Positions 27,327-36,793 are shown, counted from the stretch's first letter. The stretch: 64,000 nt of DNA from Enteractinococcus helveticum (GCF_001657475.1 NZ_LXEY01000010.1:1-64000), one strand, 5' to 3'. Notes: generated by a model from the letters alone, not told the origin. A program made the numbers and translations.

Positions 27327-28634
27327 ATGAGTAACGCAAATAGTAATTCCACCGATGTAATCATCATCGGAGGTGGCTTCGCTGGCGTCACAGCAGGACG
27401 CGAGCTCAGCAACCTGGGCCTGGAGTCCATCATTTTGGAAGGTCGCGATCGACTTGCTGGCCGTACTTGGACTAAAGAAAGCGACATCGGCATACCGCTT
27501 GAGATGGGCGGAACGTGGGTGCACTGGGCCATGCCGTATGTGTGGTCAGAAGTGAAACGCTACGACCTTCCCCTATATATCACACCGTTTGCGGAGGAAG
27601 CCTACTGGAAAACCCGGAACGGCTTGAGCACTGGGACGCCTGATGATCTGGCCGATGTACTTGATAACGGCATGAACCAACTGCTGTCACGGTCCTTGGA
27701 GGCATTCCCAACACCGCATGATCCATTTCCGCTCACTGACCTTGCTCATGAACTCGATCCAAAAACTATCGAAGAAGCCATTAATGAGCTGGACGTCTCT
27801 ACTGAAGAGAAGGATGTCCTGAACGGCATTTGGGCATTGCATTTCAATTGCGACGCTGAACGCGGTGGTTTCACCACAGCACTACGCTGGGGTGCCCTAG
27901 CCAACCAAGATTGGAAATACCTGGCAGAAATCACTGAACGATATAAGTTTGTCAACGGCACCCAAGAACTCCTCAACGCCATCCAAAATGATTCGAAAAG
28001 CCAGGTGAAGCTCAATTCCCCCGTTACATCAATCGATGAACAAGAAGACCAGGTAGTTGTTACCACGCGTGACGGACAACGCTACTCGGCCAAGCAGGTT
28101 ATCGTTACTGTTCCGATCAATGCGCTGAAGAACTTAGAATTCAATGGACCGTTTGATCCCAACGCACTCAGCATCGCCCAAGCGGGTCAAGCGTCCAACG
28201 GTCTGAAGGTATGGATGCGAGTGCAAGGCCAGCACAAACCGTTCCATTGTTTGGGTACGAGCCAGGACACGTTGCACTGGATCCAGTATGAAAATGATTT
28301 GGATGGGGACAGTGTCCTCGTTGCGTTCGCACCTGACGCGTCACGCTTGGACGGCAATAACGTTGCTGAAGTACAGAAGGCACTACACGAATACCGGCCA
28401 GATCTCGAAGTTTTGGCAGTGGACTCACATGACTGGGTGAATGATGAATTCGCTCAGCAAACGTGGACTATGTTCCGCCCGTGTCAACTCACAGGGGATG
28501 CAACAACCTTGCTAACGAAACATACTCGCACATGGCTAGCCGGCGCTGACTATGCCCACGGGTGGACCAGTTTCATTGATGGCGCTATTGAAAGCGGTAT
28601 GCGAACCGCCCGACGAATTTCCCGCACTCTATAA
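27327..28634 (+). CDS. flavin-dependent amine oxidase (monoamine oxidase-like)
   Basis: The product is 435 residues. The FAD dinucleotide motif GGGFAG is at residues 14-19, then EGRDRLAGRTWT and MGGTWVHW as in MAO/L-amino-acid-oxidase-like enzymes. The C-terminal FAD-covering motif is WLAGADYAHGWTSFIDGAIESG. It oxidises an amine to an imine/aldehyde with release of NH3 and H2O2. The aldehyde could feed the aldehyde dehydrogenase at the far end of cluster A (inference). It is the first gene of a three-gene plus-strand set with the ABM-like and aspartase-like genes. Confidence 0.9.
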   Translation: MSNANSNSTDVIIIGGGFAGVTAGRELSNLGLESIILEGRDRLAGRTWTKESDIGIPLEMGGTWVHWAMPYVWSEVKRYDLPLYITPFAEEAYWKTRNGLSTGTPDDLADVLDNGMNQLLSRSLEAFPTPHDPFPLTDLAHELDPKTIEEAINELDVSTEEKDVLNGIWALHFNCDAERGGFTTALRWGALANQDWKYLAEITERYKFVNGTQELLNAIQNDSKSQVKLNSPVTSIDEQEDQVVVTTRDGQRYSAKQVIVTVPINALKNLEFNGPFDPNALSIAQAGQASNGLKVWMRVQGQHKPFHCLGTSQDTLHWIQYENDLDGDSVLVAFAPDASRLDGNNVAEVQKALHEYRPDLEVLAVDSHDWVNDEFAQQTWTMFRPCQLTGDATTLLTKHTRTWLAGADYAHGWTSFIDGAIESGMRTARRISRTL

Positions 28635-28673
28635 CTAGTAATCATTAAAACAACCTTAAAGGAAGCTCAACAC

Positions 28674-28988
28674 ATGACCGCTTACGTAGAATATGTAACC
28701 TATAAAGTCGATGTAGTCGACGAGAGTTTTCTAGATCTGCGCCGCAAAGCAATTCTAGCGATAAAAGCAAACCACCCGAATTTACTTGAGGTTCCGGTGT
28801 TTTCACACGACTCAAATGGGGGTTGTACAGAGATCTGGATTTACCAGAGCGAACAAGATGCGGAAGCCGCAAACGCTGCTGGTAGCTCCATTGCGGATTT
28901 TGCAGCATATGCAGAACTGCTTCACGATCTCAAAATCGCGGCCGAAGAAATGCCTTCAGCGTCAGCAGATCCGCTCCGAACCTATTAA
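28674..28988 (+). CDS. small ABM-like dimeric alpha/beta-barrel protein
   Basis: The product is 104 residues. The beginning TAYVEYVTYKVD, followed by a long helix and VPVFSHDSNGGCTEIWIYQS, fits the ferredoxin-like fold of the antibiotic-biosynthesis-monooxygenase/dimeric alpha-beta barrel group. Family members include cofactor-free monooxygenases and small isomerases. AAAGGAAG is upstream of ATG 28674. It lies 39 bp after the amine oxidase gene. Function assignment is by fold only. Confidence 0.65.
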   Translation: MTAYVEYVTYKVDVVDESFLDLRRKAILAIKANHPNLLEVPVFSHDSNGGCTEIWIYQSEQDAEAANAAGSSIADFAAYAELLHDLKIAAEEMPSASADPLRTY

Positions 28989-29085
28989 TCCAAACCTTGG
29001 GACGTGGGCAGAACCCATGTTCTGGCCACGTCCCAAATGTTCCGTTCACTGGTGCGTTCCTACAATTCCAATGAGGAGTTTCACG

Positions 29086-30531
29086 TTGGCGAATCATAAC
29101 ACCAATAAACAATCCCGGATTGAAGTTGATGGTCTAGGATCTGTAGAAGTCCCCTCCACCGCCTACTGGGGCGCAAGCACACAGCGCGCACTAGAGAATT
29201 TCGCAATTTCTGGCAATCCCCTCAGCAAATTACGCTCACTCATCTGGGCTCTTGGAGCGATCAAAAAAGCTTCTGCCCAAGCAAATGAACAACAGGGACT
29301 GCTGGGTGGTGCAGCGTCAGCCGCAATTCAACAGGCATCTCAGGAAGTTATGGATGGGGACCTCGATGAATACTTCGTTATTGATCAAATCCAAGGTGGC
29401 GCGGGAACGAGCACCAATATGAATGCCAACGAAGTAATTGCTCATCGGGCTTCTGAGCTGCTGAACGACATGCAACCGGGTGCGCAGCGTATCCATGCAC
29501 TAGATCATGTGAATCGGAGTCAATCAACCAACGACGTTTACCCCACCGCACTCAAACTGGCATTGCTTCGTGATATGCAAGAACTTAAGAGAGCGTATAG
29601 CGCATTGGCTGATTCGTTCTCTTTGAAGGCACAACGTTTCTCCTCGATTCTGAAAGTTGGTAGAACACAACTTCAAGATGCCGTTCCAATGACCCTGGGC
29701 CAGGAATTTCAGGCGTTTGCCTCTTCGGTTCGAGAGGAAATTGACCTAATCGACACTTTCGAACCAAAACTCCTTGAAACCAACCTCGGTGGCACAGCCA
29801 TTGGTACCGGCATCACAAGTTCCAGCGCTTATAGCGAGAGTGTCATATCCGCGTTATCTGACATCACTGGCTTACCAATCACGTCGTCCATAGATCTCAT
29901 AAATGCGACCTCGGATGCGAGTCCTTTCTTAACGGTTTCATCGGCGCTACGACGCTCAGCAGTGAAACTCTCAAAAATCTCCAGTGATCTCCGACTTTTG
30001 TCATCTGGACCGCAAGCTGGGCTTGCTGAGATCAGATTGCCTGCCGTTCAACCGGGATCATCCATCATGCCAGGCAAAATCAACCCGGTCATCCCAGAAA
30101 TGGTCAATCAAGTAGCATTTCATGTCATAGGAGCAGATACCACCGTTACGCTGGCGGTGGAGGCAGGTCAACTTCAACTTAACGCCTTCGGACCTATCAT
30201 CGCCCATAGTCTCTTGGAATCCCTCACTTGGCTGACACACGCTTGCGATACTCTACGTGAACGTTGCATTGACGGGATTGAAGCTAACAACTCGGTTCTG
30301 GAGGAACGGATCGCCGAATCGGTCAGTATTATTACTGCTCTCACTCCAGCTCTGGGATACATGGCTGCAGCAAAATTAATACACGATACTTTAGAGCACG
30401 GTGGCAGCGTGCTAACGAATATCCGCAGACAGGGTTTACTCACCGAGGACCAGCTCGCCGAGCTGTTGTCCATTAAAAAACTAACCGGTCATGATCGTGA
30501 CGACACCGTCCTCGCGTCTGAAAAAGTCTAA
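29086..30531 (+). CDS. aspartase/fumarase-superfamily lyase (aspartate ammonia-lyase-like)
   Basis: The product is 481 residues. The superfamily signature GSSIMPGKINPV is intact, and AGTSTNMNANEVIAHRA, RSQSTNDVYPTAL and VGRTQLQDAVPMTLGQEF match aspartate ammonia-lyase closely. It would convert aspartate to fumarate and NH3. The TTG start at 29086 is preferred because GAGGAG at 29073-29078 is 7 nt upstream; ATG 29071 in the same frame has no RBS. A broad-sense role is the last step of nitrogen release from cluster A substrates, assuming they yield aspartate or an analogue (inference). Confidence 0.88.
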   Translation: MANHNTNKQSRIEVDGLGSVEVPSTAYWGASTQRALENFAISGNPLSKLRSLIWALGAIKKASAQANEQQGLLGGAASAAIQQASQEVMDGDLDEYFVIDQIQGGAGTSTNMNANEVIAHRASELLNDMQPGAQRIHALDHVNRSQSTNDVYPTALKLALLRDMQELKRAYSALADSFSLKAQRFSSILKVGRTQLQDAVPMTLGQEFQAFASSVREEIDLIDTFEPKLLETNLGGTAIGTGITSSSAYSESVISALSDITGLPITSSIDLINATSDASPFLTVSSALRRSAVKLSKISSDLRLLSSGPQAGLAEIRLPAVQPGSSIMPGKINPVIPEMVNQVAFHVIGADTTVTLAVEAGQLQLNAFGPIIAHSLLESLTWLTHACDTLRERCIDGIEANNSVLEERIAESVSIITALTPALGYMAAAKLIHDTLEHGGSVLTNIRRQGLLTEDQLAELLSIKKLTGHDRDDTVLASEKV

Positions 30532-30863
30532 ATTCCAGAGATTAACAAACAACCTGACTAGGACTCTTCGTGGATAGCTTGGTCAAAGAAAAATCGGCCT
30601 TATTCAAGACCACCATGCCTTCGATATCTAAGTGTATTGAGTTCGATGTTGTAGCGCAGGTTCGCGCAATGGTCCCTGTCACCGACGATACATGCAGTGG
30701 CAGCGTATCGTGATGCACAGGCCAGTCCCACTGCAAGGGGGTGGCACCCGACTTCCACAAGTGAGCGTTGATTTTTGCGTTGTGGTCGCGTCGTGCCATG
30801 TCAGCTAGTTTCGGGTTGCTGTTTTGGGTGTCTAAATAGGCGCACTATGTTGGGGACATCTGT

Positions 30864-32049
30864 TTGTTTTTGAGCAGAGTGACAACAGGACCTGGGGCCA
30901 TCCCGGTGCAGATCGTTCGGAGGTTCGGGGACAGAAAAATCGCGCGTGCTGGCCAAGCTCGGCGTTCAGGCGGTGCATCAGAACACTTTGCTCAATGCGC
31001 TCAAGCGTGCCTAGCAGCAGGGAGTAACGTGGACCCATTGCTCAGGCCTGTTTTGACCACAGCCTGCCGACCACCGGCATGAGTCTGCTTGCTCTCTATG
31101 ATGTCACAACCTGCTATTTTGAGGCCGGGCAGGTAGGAAGATGACTACCGCAAGGTCGGGTATTTCAAAGGACGCCGCGTGGATCTGCAAATTGTGGTGG
31201 GTTCAGTCGTAGACCGGGCCGGGTTTCCATTAGAAATCCACAGCGTTGAAGGTCACACCGCTGAGATTCACACCATCCTGCTGGTGATCCAAGCCCTCCA
31301 GGCTCGTCACCAGGTCGCTGACACGGTCGTGGTGACCGAAGCTGGGATGCTCTCGGACACGAATTTGGCAGCCATTGATGCCGCCGGGCTGCGCTTTATT
31401 GTGGGTTCGAAACAAACCAAAGCACCCTGGGACCTGGCGGCGAGTTTCCACCATCACACTCACACTGCCACCAACAGTACCGTGACAACCCGAGACCGGT
31501 TCAAACCAGCCAATGAGCCGCTCGACACCATTATTGTGCCGGTGTGGGATCCAGACACCGATGCTCCCGAGCCGAGTGGCAATACCAGACCAAACGCGCC
31601 AGCCGGGATGCCACCACCCTAAAAGCACAACAGCAACGGGCGATGAGAGTCGTGAAGGGTTAACGGGCCGTGAGTTCGACCCCGTTTGTCACAGCTCAGG
31701 GCGCGATCATGGTCTTTGACCAGGCGATCTATAACCGAAGCGCACGGATTGCCGGCTGAAAAGCCTACATCACCAACCTCGATGATACCGTGGGGAACGC
31801 CGCCGGGGTCGTGGCTTCCCCCACCAGTTATGACATGTGGAGCAATCCTTTCGGATGTCCAAAACTGACCCGCCTCCCCGGCCAATGTATCACCACACCC
31901 GCGAAGCCATTGAATCCCATCTCACGGTGGTGTTCATGGCCTTGGCTGTGCCCCGATACATGCAAACCCAGACCCGAGCCTCGCTGAAGCGGATCATCAC
32001 CCCGCTGAAACCCAACAGATCCACATCAATACCTAAAACGGGATACTAA
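30864..32049 (+). pseudogene. IS1634-family (IS1549-like) transposase relic
   Basis: Pieces in different frames follow the order of an IS1634-type transposase. N-terminal SRVTTGPGAIPVQIVRRFGD (from 30864) comes first, then SLLALYDVTTCYFEAGQ and YRKVGYFKGRRVDLQIVVGS. VVVTEAGMLSDTNLAAIDAA corresponds to the second catalytic Asp region, and the end is MYHHTREAIESHLTVVF and a C-terminal tail closing at 32047-32049. At least three frameshifts or stops break it (around 30920-31000, 31130 and 31620-31830). No intact terminal repeats were recognised. The preceding 30532-30863 holds no convincing gene. Confidence 0.85.
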
Positions 32050-32103
32050 GTTTGTTTGCGCTCGTCAACTTTTTGAGACAGTTTCTGTTGATTGTTTTTC
32101 TGG

Positions 32104-32411
32104 TTATGCGGCCAAGAGTTCTTGGTCGCTGGTGAAGTAGTCATTCCAGGCATGGACCGGTGGGTAGCCACCGGCTCGTTGGTTAGGTCGACGGCGGTTG
32201 TACCACGATTCGATGTACCTCAGGATGGCGGCTTCGGCTTCGCGGTGGGTGGCGAAGCGTTGGTGGTGGTAGAACTCTGTTTTGAAATGTGAGAACCAGT
32301 TTCGGCCACGGAATTATCCCAGCACACGCCAGTTCGGCCCATGGACTGAGTCACCCCATTGCCAGCACACGACGCCTGAAACTGCGCCGAGGTGAACTGA
32401 GACCCTCTGTC
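32104..32411 (-). pseudogene. 3' half of an IS3-family transposase, cut by the RIT element
   Basis: Read on the minus strand from 32411, the codons give DRGSQFTSAQFQASCAGNG and TQSMGRTGVCWDNSVAE. A one-base frameshift follows near 32300, then WFSHFKTEFYHHQRFATHRE, YIESWYNRRRPN and a stop at 32104-32106. This is the C-terminal part of an IS3 OrfB with the last two catalytic residues. The 5' part is missing because the left terminal repeat of the RIT element starts exactly after the Asp codon. Confidence 0.85.
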
Positions 32412-32522
32412 GGAATTAACCCGAATTCGGGTTAATTCCGATTAAGCCGAGGTTTGGGTTAAGCCGAAGAATTCGTTTATGGCGCATGCTGGTGCGGTTG
32501 TGCGAGAATTCCTCGGCTTAAC
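32412..32522 (+). repeat. left terminal inverted repeat of the RIT element
   Basis: These 111 bp match the reverse complement of 35778-35888 with about 7 differences. The outer 28 bp (32412-32439) form a perfect palindrome centred on CCCGAATTCGGG. Inside it are two direct copies of a TTAAGCCGA motif and, at the inner end, an inverted copy (CCTCGGCTTAA). These sub-repeats are plausible binding sites for the three recombinases. Confidence 0.9.
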
Positions 32523-32530
32523 AATCTTAG

Positions 32531-33571
32531 TTATCTCAGGCTGTAGAGGGTTTGAATCTGGTCATTGGTGAGCGGTTGAGTGCTTGCCGTGGTGATAGCC
32601 GGTGTGGCCGCTTTGACGGCTTGTCGCATCATGTCAACGGTGGCAAAGGCATAGAATGCCGAGGTGGTGGAGGCATGTTCATGACCCAGCAGGCGCATGA
32701 TAATCGGTAGTGGCACACCTTGTTGGTAGAGGTCCATGGCTTTGATCTTGCGCAGCATATGGCAATACACGTTGTCTGGGACCGAGGGGCATTCGAGTGC
32801 AGCTGTTTTGGCGGCGGTTTTCAATACTGCTGCTACGGTATCGGTCGAGAGTCTTGTTGGTTGACCGCGGTGCAAGCTATAAAACACCGGCCTGGTTGCG
32901 GGCAGGATATCTGGGTTGGGATGAAATTCTGCCAGATACACTTTCAGATGTTCGATGGTCTTGGTTGTCAAGGGCACGACTCGGGTGCGGTTGCGTTTCC
33001 CGGTCAGCGTCACCCGTGCTGGCTCGGTGAGCGCTAGGTCTTGAAGCGTCAGACCGGTCAGTTCGCTGACTCTGGCGGCGGTGTCGTAGAGCATGATCAG
33101 CAGCATCCGGTTGCGCCGGGATTTCGAATGCTGGCCGGTAAAAGCCGCCAGGATGGCACGGGTTTCGGGTTGGGTGAGGTATTCCACGGGTTGTCGTGGT
33201 GCTACGGGTGGGCGCAGGCTTTTGGCGGCTTGGGCCAACGCCACCAGTCGGATGTCTTCTTGGGATGCGTAATCTAAGAAGGCTTTGAGCGCGGTCAAGC
33301 GCTATCCGATGGTGCGTGGTGCGTAGTGTTGTTCGGTGTTCATCCAGGCCAGCCAGGCTTTCAGCTGGTCGCGGTGGAAGTGGTCGAAACTGATCTCTTC
33401 GCGCGGGATATGTTGGTCGTCGGTGAGGTAGGTGATGAAGCATTCTAAACTGATGCGGTAGGCTTGGATCGTTTTGACGGCCAGTTTCCTGACCGTTGGC
33501 AGATAGGCGTGCAGATAATCTCGGGCTGCGTGCCAGAACGCTAAGGTATCGGTGTTGGGGTGGCGTTTCAT
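32531..33571 (-). pseudogene. third RIT tyrosine recombinase, interrupted by an in-frame TAG
   Basis: A single reading frame runs from ATG 33571 to the stop at 32531, except for one TAG at 33302-33304, after residue 89 ([19 protein letters not shown]). Downstream the catalytic region is preserved: ARVSELTGL (first Arg), HMLRKIKAM (second box), [10 protein letters not shown] and a Tyr in SAFYAF. Length without the stop would be about 346 residues, normal for RIT recombinases. ATG 33571 overlaps the stop of the second gene as ATGA. A CAG-to-TAG change would explain the defect; readthrough or reinitiation at 33298 (TTG) is possible but unproven. Confidence 0.85.
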
Positions 33572-34521
33572 TGGAAACCTACCTCCGGCAAAATCTCGCC
33601 TGTGTGCTGGGTGATGTCGGCGTAGGCGTCCAGGAAATCCGGGCTGGTGTGAATGTAGTAGTAAGTGGATTCAAAGGTGGCATGGCCCATATACCGTGAT
33701 AAATACGGTAATAGCGCGCCAATATCTTGACCGTTGTGTCGCCACCGTTCAATATTGGCATAGGCAAAGTGATGCCGAAAATCATAGGGACGGGGAGGTT
33801 TGGCCTGCATCGGTCGCCCGAGCCCTGCTTGATCCCAAATGTGCTTGAAGATCACGCCGACTGCCACAGAGCTCACCGGGGTGCCAATGGCCGAGACAAA
33901 AAACGTGTCCCGGTCAGCTCCGAACTGCTCAGCAGTGGCCCGCTCACAGCCAGCCAAGAGGTCGATGAGTTCATCGGTGATGGGTAGCCGTCGGCTCCGA
34001 TTGTTTTTTGCAGACACAATATCCAACCAGCCATCGGTCAGATCGACATGGGTTGTTTTCAAACCGCGGGCTTCACCGGTTCGGAGTCCACAGCAGTGCA
34101 TTAACCCGAAAAACGCTGCGGCTTGCCACCGCCACGGCGAATGCACGGTCAACTGGGTGGCTGCCCCAAAGAACTGCTCAATCTGGCTGCTCGAAAATAG
34201 ATACGGCTGAGATTGGGAACGGCCTGCTATCCACCGATCAGATAACACATAGGCAGTGTCGTGGCCTTGGGTGTGGAGCCACCGGCCGAAATCTCGGATA
34301 TAGGAAAACCACGAGCGGTAGGTATTGGTTTGCAGATGATGGGTCACCCATCCTTCAACCGTGTCACGATCAAACACTGTTCGGCCATGCTGGGTGCAGT
34401 AGGCATCAAATTTCTGTAGATGCCAGATCCTGGATTTCCCAAAGAACCCCAGCTGGAGTTTGAACTCCAGATACTGGGTGAGGTGGTGCGCAAATACGCT
34501 GGTAAAACCATAATCGTTCAT
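33568..34521 (-). CDS. second RIT tyrosine recombinase
   Basis: The product is 317 residues. The catalytic domain has CGLRTGEARGL (first Arg), YDFRHHFAYANIE (His/Arg box), and YMGHATFESTYYYIH with the nucleophilic Tyr among the Tyr run. ATG 34521 is chosen because it overlaps the stop of the first recombinase as ATGA and has AGGAG 8-9 nt upstream. Its stop overlaps the start of the third gene in the same way, so the three proteins are probably made in fixed ratio as a complex. Confidence 0.9.
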   Translation of the reverse strand: MNDYGFTSVFAHHLTQYLEFKLQLGFFGKSRIWHLQKFDAYCTQHGRTVFDRDTVEGWVTHHLQTNTYRSWFSYIRDFGRWLHTQGHDTAYVLSDRWIAGRSQSQPYLFSSSQIEQFFGAATQLTVHSPWRWQAAAFFGLMHCCGLRTGEARGLKTTHVDLTDGWLDIVSAKNNRSRRLPITDELIDLLAGCERATAEQFGADRDTFFVSAIGTPVSSVAVGVIFKHIWDQAGLGRPMQAKPPRPYDFRHHFAYANIERWRHNGQDIGALLPYLSRYMGHATFESTYYYIHTSPDFLDAYADITQHTGEILPEVGFQ

Positions 34522-35723
34522 GATCGCGCTCCTGCCGGAATGGGCAGCACACACTGCAGTAGCCGTTGCTCATCAACACTGAGATACACGTTGGTCGATT
34601 CCTGACGAGCGTGACCCAACACCGCCGAAATCGTTGGTAGCGCAACGGCAGCTTGCAACATGTTCGCAACAGCGTTATGGCGCAGTAATTGGGTGCCGGC
34701 TTTGACTCCTGTGACCCCGGCTGCCCGGAAGGTCTTGTCAATCACGGTATAGATCGAGGCATGATCGGCTAGCCGAGTATGGGGTGCTATCGAGCGTACA
34801 AAGACATGATCATCATCGGTAGCAGGGCGTTGATGCAACAGATAGTGGGCCAGTTTGGTGATCACCAATGCTGGAACTGACAGCGTGACAGGATTGCCAG
34901 TTTTCTGCTGCAGCACATGGAGCAGGTGGCCACGCCAGTCAATATCTGCTAATCGCAGTCCGATGAGGTCACAGGCTCGCAACCCCGTCACCAAGGCCAG
35001 CAGTGTGATGGACGCGTCCCGGGCAGATACCACCCCGGTGGCACACGCTTGAACGACCAGTTGCTGATCGGCCGCATCCACCACCGGTGGCGTTTTGACC
35101 TGCCGTCGAGCACGCACCATATTGATGGCCGCGACCAAATCAGTGCGACCAGTGAATTTCAGAAACGGACGGAAATTCGTCACGATCCCATACAGGGTGG
35201 TCGCCGCCCACCGCCCCATCAACGACTCGACAAAGGCCAGCACACTTGCACCATCGGCATCAGCCAAATCAACGATGTCCTGGTCTTCCAGAAACACCAG
35301 ATAACTCCGCGCCAATCGACCGTAGTAATCTTGTGTTTGGGCCGCTAAGCCACGTTGGGCCATGTCGTGTTCCCACGCCGTTGCTAAGGCTGTGAAATCG
35401 TGGCCCACGGGCCGTGCTCCACCTCCACCGCGCTTTGTCACGGCCAAGGAGACCACACCAGTTTCCAGATACGAATTGCTCACACGCACAAACCGACCGT
35501 AATCAAATCTGCGCACAGCACTAAATTTCCCGGTCCGAGGGCTGGTGGTCATCGTTGCGAACTTCGCACCCAACTCCACAATATAAAGCTGGTCCATACC
35601 GCCGGCATACTCAGCCAGGGCGTTGATGGTTTTCTGGTAATTACCGATCGTGGATTCCATATACCCGGCATCACGCAGTGCCACCACGACGACCCCGCCG
35701 AGCTGTTTGATTGTTATATCCAT
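34518..35723 (-). CDS. first RIT tyrosine recombinase
   Basis: The product is 401 residues. The N-terminal SAM-like DNA-binding domain is at about residues 90-200. The catalytic part has VTGLRACDLIGLRL (first Arg), QLLRHNAVANML (His-Arg box variant) and LGHARQESTNVYLSVD (His/Arg and the nucleophile Tyr). It is the largest of the trio and the first translated, facing away from the right terminal repeat. ATG 35723 lies 55 bp inside that repeat. Confidence 0.9.
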   Translation of the reverse strand: MDITIKQLGGVVVVALRDAGYMESTIGNYQKTINALAEYAGGMDQLYIVELGAKFATMTTSPRTGKFSAVRRFDYGRFVRVSNSYLETGVVSLAVTKRGGGGARPVGHDFTALATAWEHDMAQRGLAAQTQDYYGRLARSYLVFLEDQDIVDLADADGASVLAFVESLMGRWAATTLYGIVTNFRPFLKFTGRTDLVAAINMVRARRQVKTPPVVDAADQQLVVQACATGVVSARDASITLLALVTGLRACDLIGLRLADIDWRGHLLHVLQQKTGNPVTLSVPALVITKLAHYLLHQRPATDDDHVFVRSIAPHTRLADHASIYTVIDKTFRAAGVTGVKAGTQLLRHNAVANMLQAAVALPTISAVLGHARQESTNVYLSVDEQRLLQCVLPIPAGARS

Positions 35724-35777
35724 GACCCGCTCCTTTCAAGCGTTTCGGATACAACAAACCTTAGAATCAGCAGCTAT

Positions 35778-35888
35778 GTTAAGCCGAGGAATCCTGACAC
35801 AACCGCACCAACATGCGCCACAAACGAATTCTTCGGCTTAACCCAAACCTCGGCTTAATCCGCATTAACCCGAATTCGGGTTAATTCC
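35778..35888 (-). repeat. right terminal inverted repeat of the RIT element
   Basis: These 111 bp are the inverted copy of 32412-32522. The outer palindrome is kept over its central 22 bp, with changes just beyond it. It probably also carries the promoter of the recombinase genes, which start 55 bp inside. Confidence 0.9.
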
Positions 35889-36191
35889 AACCGCGGATCG
35901 CAGTTCGGTTCACGAAAATTTGTGCGCGCCCTAAAGCATCATGGGCTGGTCGGCTCCATGGGTCGAGTCGGCGCCGCAGGCGATAACGCCGCGATGGAAT
36001 CCTTCTTCTCGCTACTGCAAAACAACGTACTGGACCGCAAACCCTGGGCCACCAGGGGCGAGCTTCGCATCGCGATCGTCACCTGGATCGAACGCACTTA
36101 CCATCGTCGGCGTCGACAATCCCGGCTCGGCAGGTTGACCCCTGTGGAATTTGAGGCCATGATGAACACCCAGGTGGTACTCGCTGCCTGA
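35889..36191 (+). pseudogene. 3' half of a second IS3-family transposase, cut by the RIT element
   Basis: Directly after the right repeat the codons read NRGSQFGSRKFVRALKHHG, then GDNAAMESFFSLLQNNVLD with the last catalytic Glu, ending LGRLTPVEFEAMM and a stop at 36189-36191. This is the C-terminal half of an IS3-group OrfB different from the one at 32104-32411. Its 5' half is absent. The first codon is AAC (Asn) where the family has the catalytic Asp (GAC). The following 36192-36397 contains no recognisable gene. Confidence 0.85.
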
Positions 36192-36397
36192 CACAACACC
36201 TGTCACCTAACCGTGCAGCAGGCCCAACCTTTTGTGCTGAGTTAGCGGCTTGGTTAAGGTGGAGGTTATCAATGAGATCTCGACCATTAAAGTGATAAGA
36301 ATCCGGCCATCGTGGCATGAGTTTCCTGCCACAATGGCGCGAAGGGTGTCATCAAGGCGTTTTCCATGCGTTAGGATTCACTGCGGAATTGTAGGAA

Positions 36398-36793
36398 TCA
36401 GCAGTAGTGGACGGTATCGGCCATGATGTCGTCGATGAATACGGTGCCCCAGCGGGCAAATTCCAGTTTGGTGGTCGGCAGTGAGTCGGTGGTGAAGTAT
36501 TTTGCAGCGATACCTTATTGGCCTGATGCCACGCCTATGGTGATCGCCAGGTGGGTTTTGCCGGTGACGACGTCGCCATACAAGACAAGGTCATTGGGCG
36601 TGGTCAATGAAATCCAAACTGACCTGTTGGTCTCTTCCCTAATCCGTGGTGAACCTGATGCAGGTCCGCCGTAGCCGTCAAAGGACTTTAGGGGCAGTCT
36701 GGCTTTCCACACTAATCGGGGGCGGTGTGATGCTCGTGGAGACTCGGTTAGCCTACCGCCGGCACTGTTTTCGGATGCAACCTGTGGCGGCAA
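36398..36793 (-). pseudogene. IstB-type ATPase (IS21 family helper) relic
   Basis: Minus-strand pieces follow IstB order: ARLPLKSFDGY, NDLVLYGDVVTGKTHLAITI (Walker A), an in-frame stop at 36515-36517, then GIAAKYFTTDSL fused directly to TKLEFARWGTVFIDDIMAD. The last two segments should be about 90 residues apart, so there is an internal deletion as well as the stop. IstA was not found. 36794-37197 holds no clear gene; an imperfect hairpin (37152-37176) may terminate the transporter gene. Confidence 0.75.

Larger units (their letters stand above)
32412..35888. mobile_element. RIT (recombinase-in-trio) element
   Basis: The element is 3,477 bp, bounded by 111-bp inverted repeats and carrying three tyrosine-recombinase genes on the minus strand, joined by 4-bp ATGA stop/start overlaps. 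This architecture is that of RIT elements. The third gene has an in-frame stop. Both ends abut DRGSQF-type codons of two different IS3 transposase 3' halves that read outward, so the element is not in a simple single insertion site. Confidence 0.9.

Noticed and set aside
30542..30799. 85-residue minus-strand frame after the aspartase-like gene
   Set aside because: No RBS or family similarity; the sequence adjoins an IS relic and is probably decayed DNA.
32412..32522. CRISPR-like repeats or an integrase att site in the RIT ends
   Set aside because: The repeats are paired as inverted copies at the two ends of a three-recombinase unit, not regularly spaced direct repeats with unique spacers.
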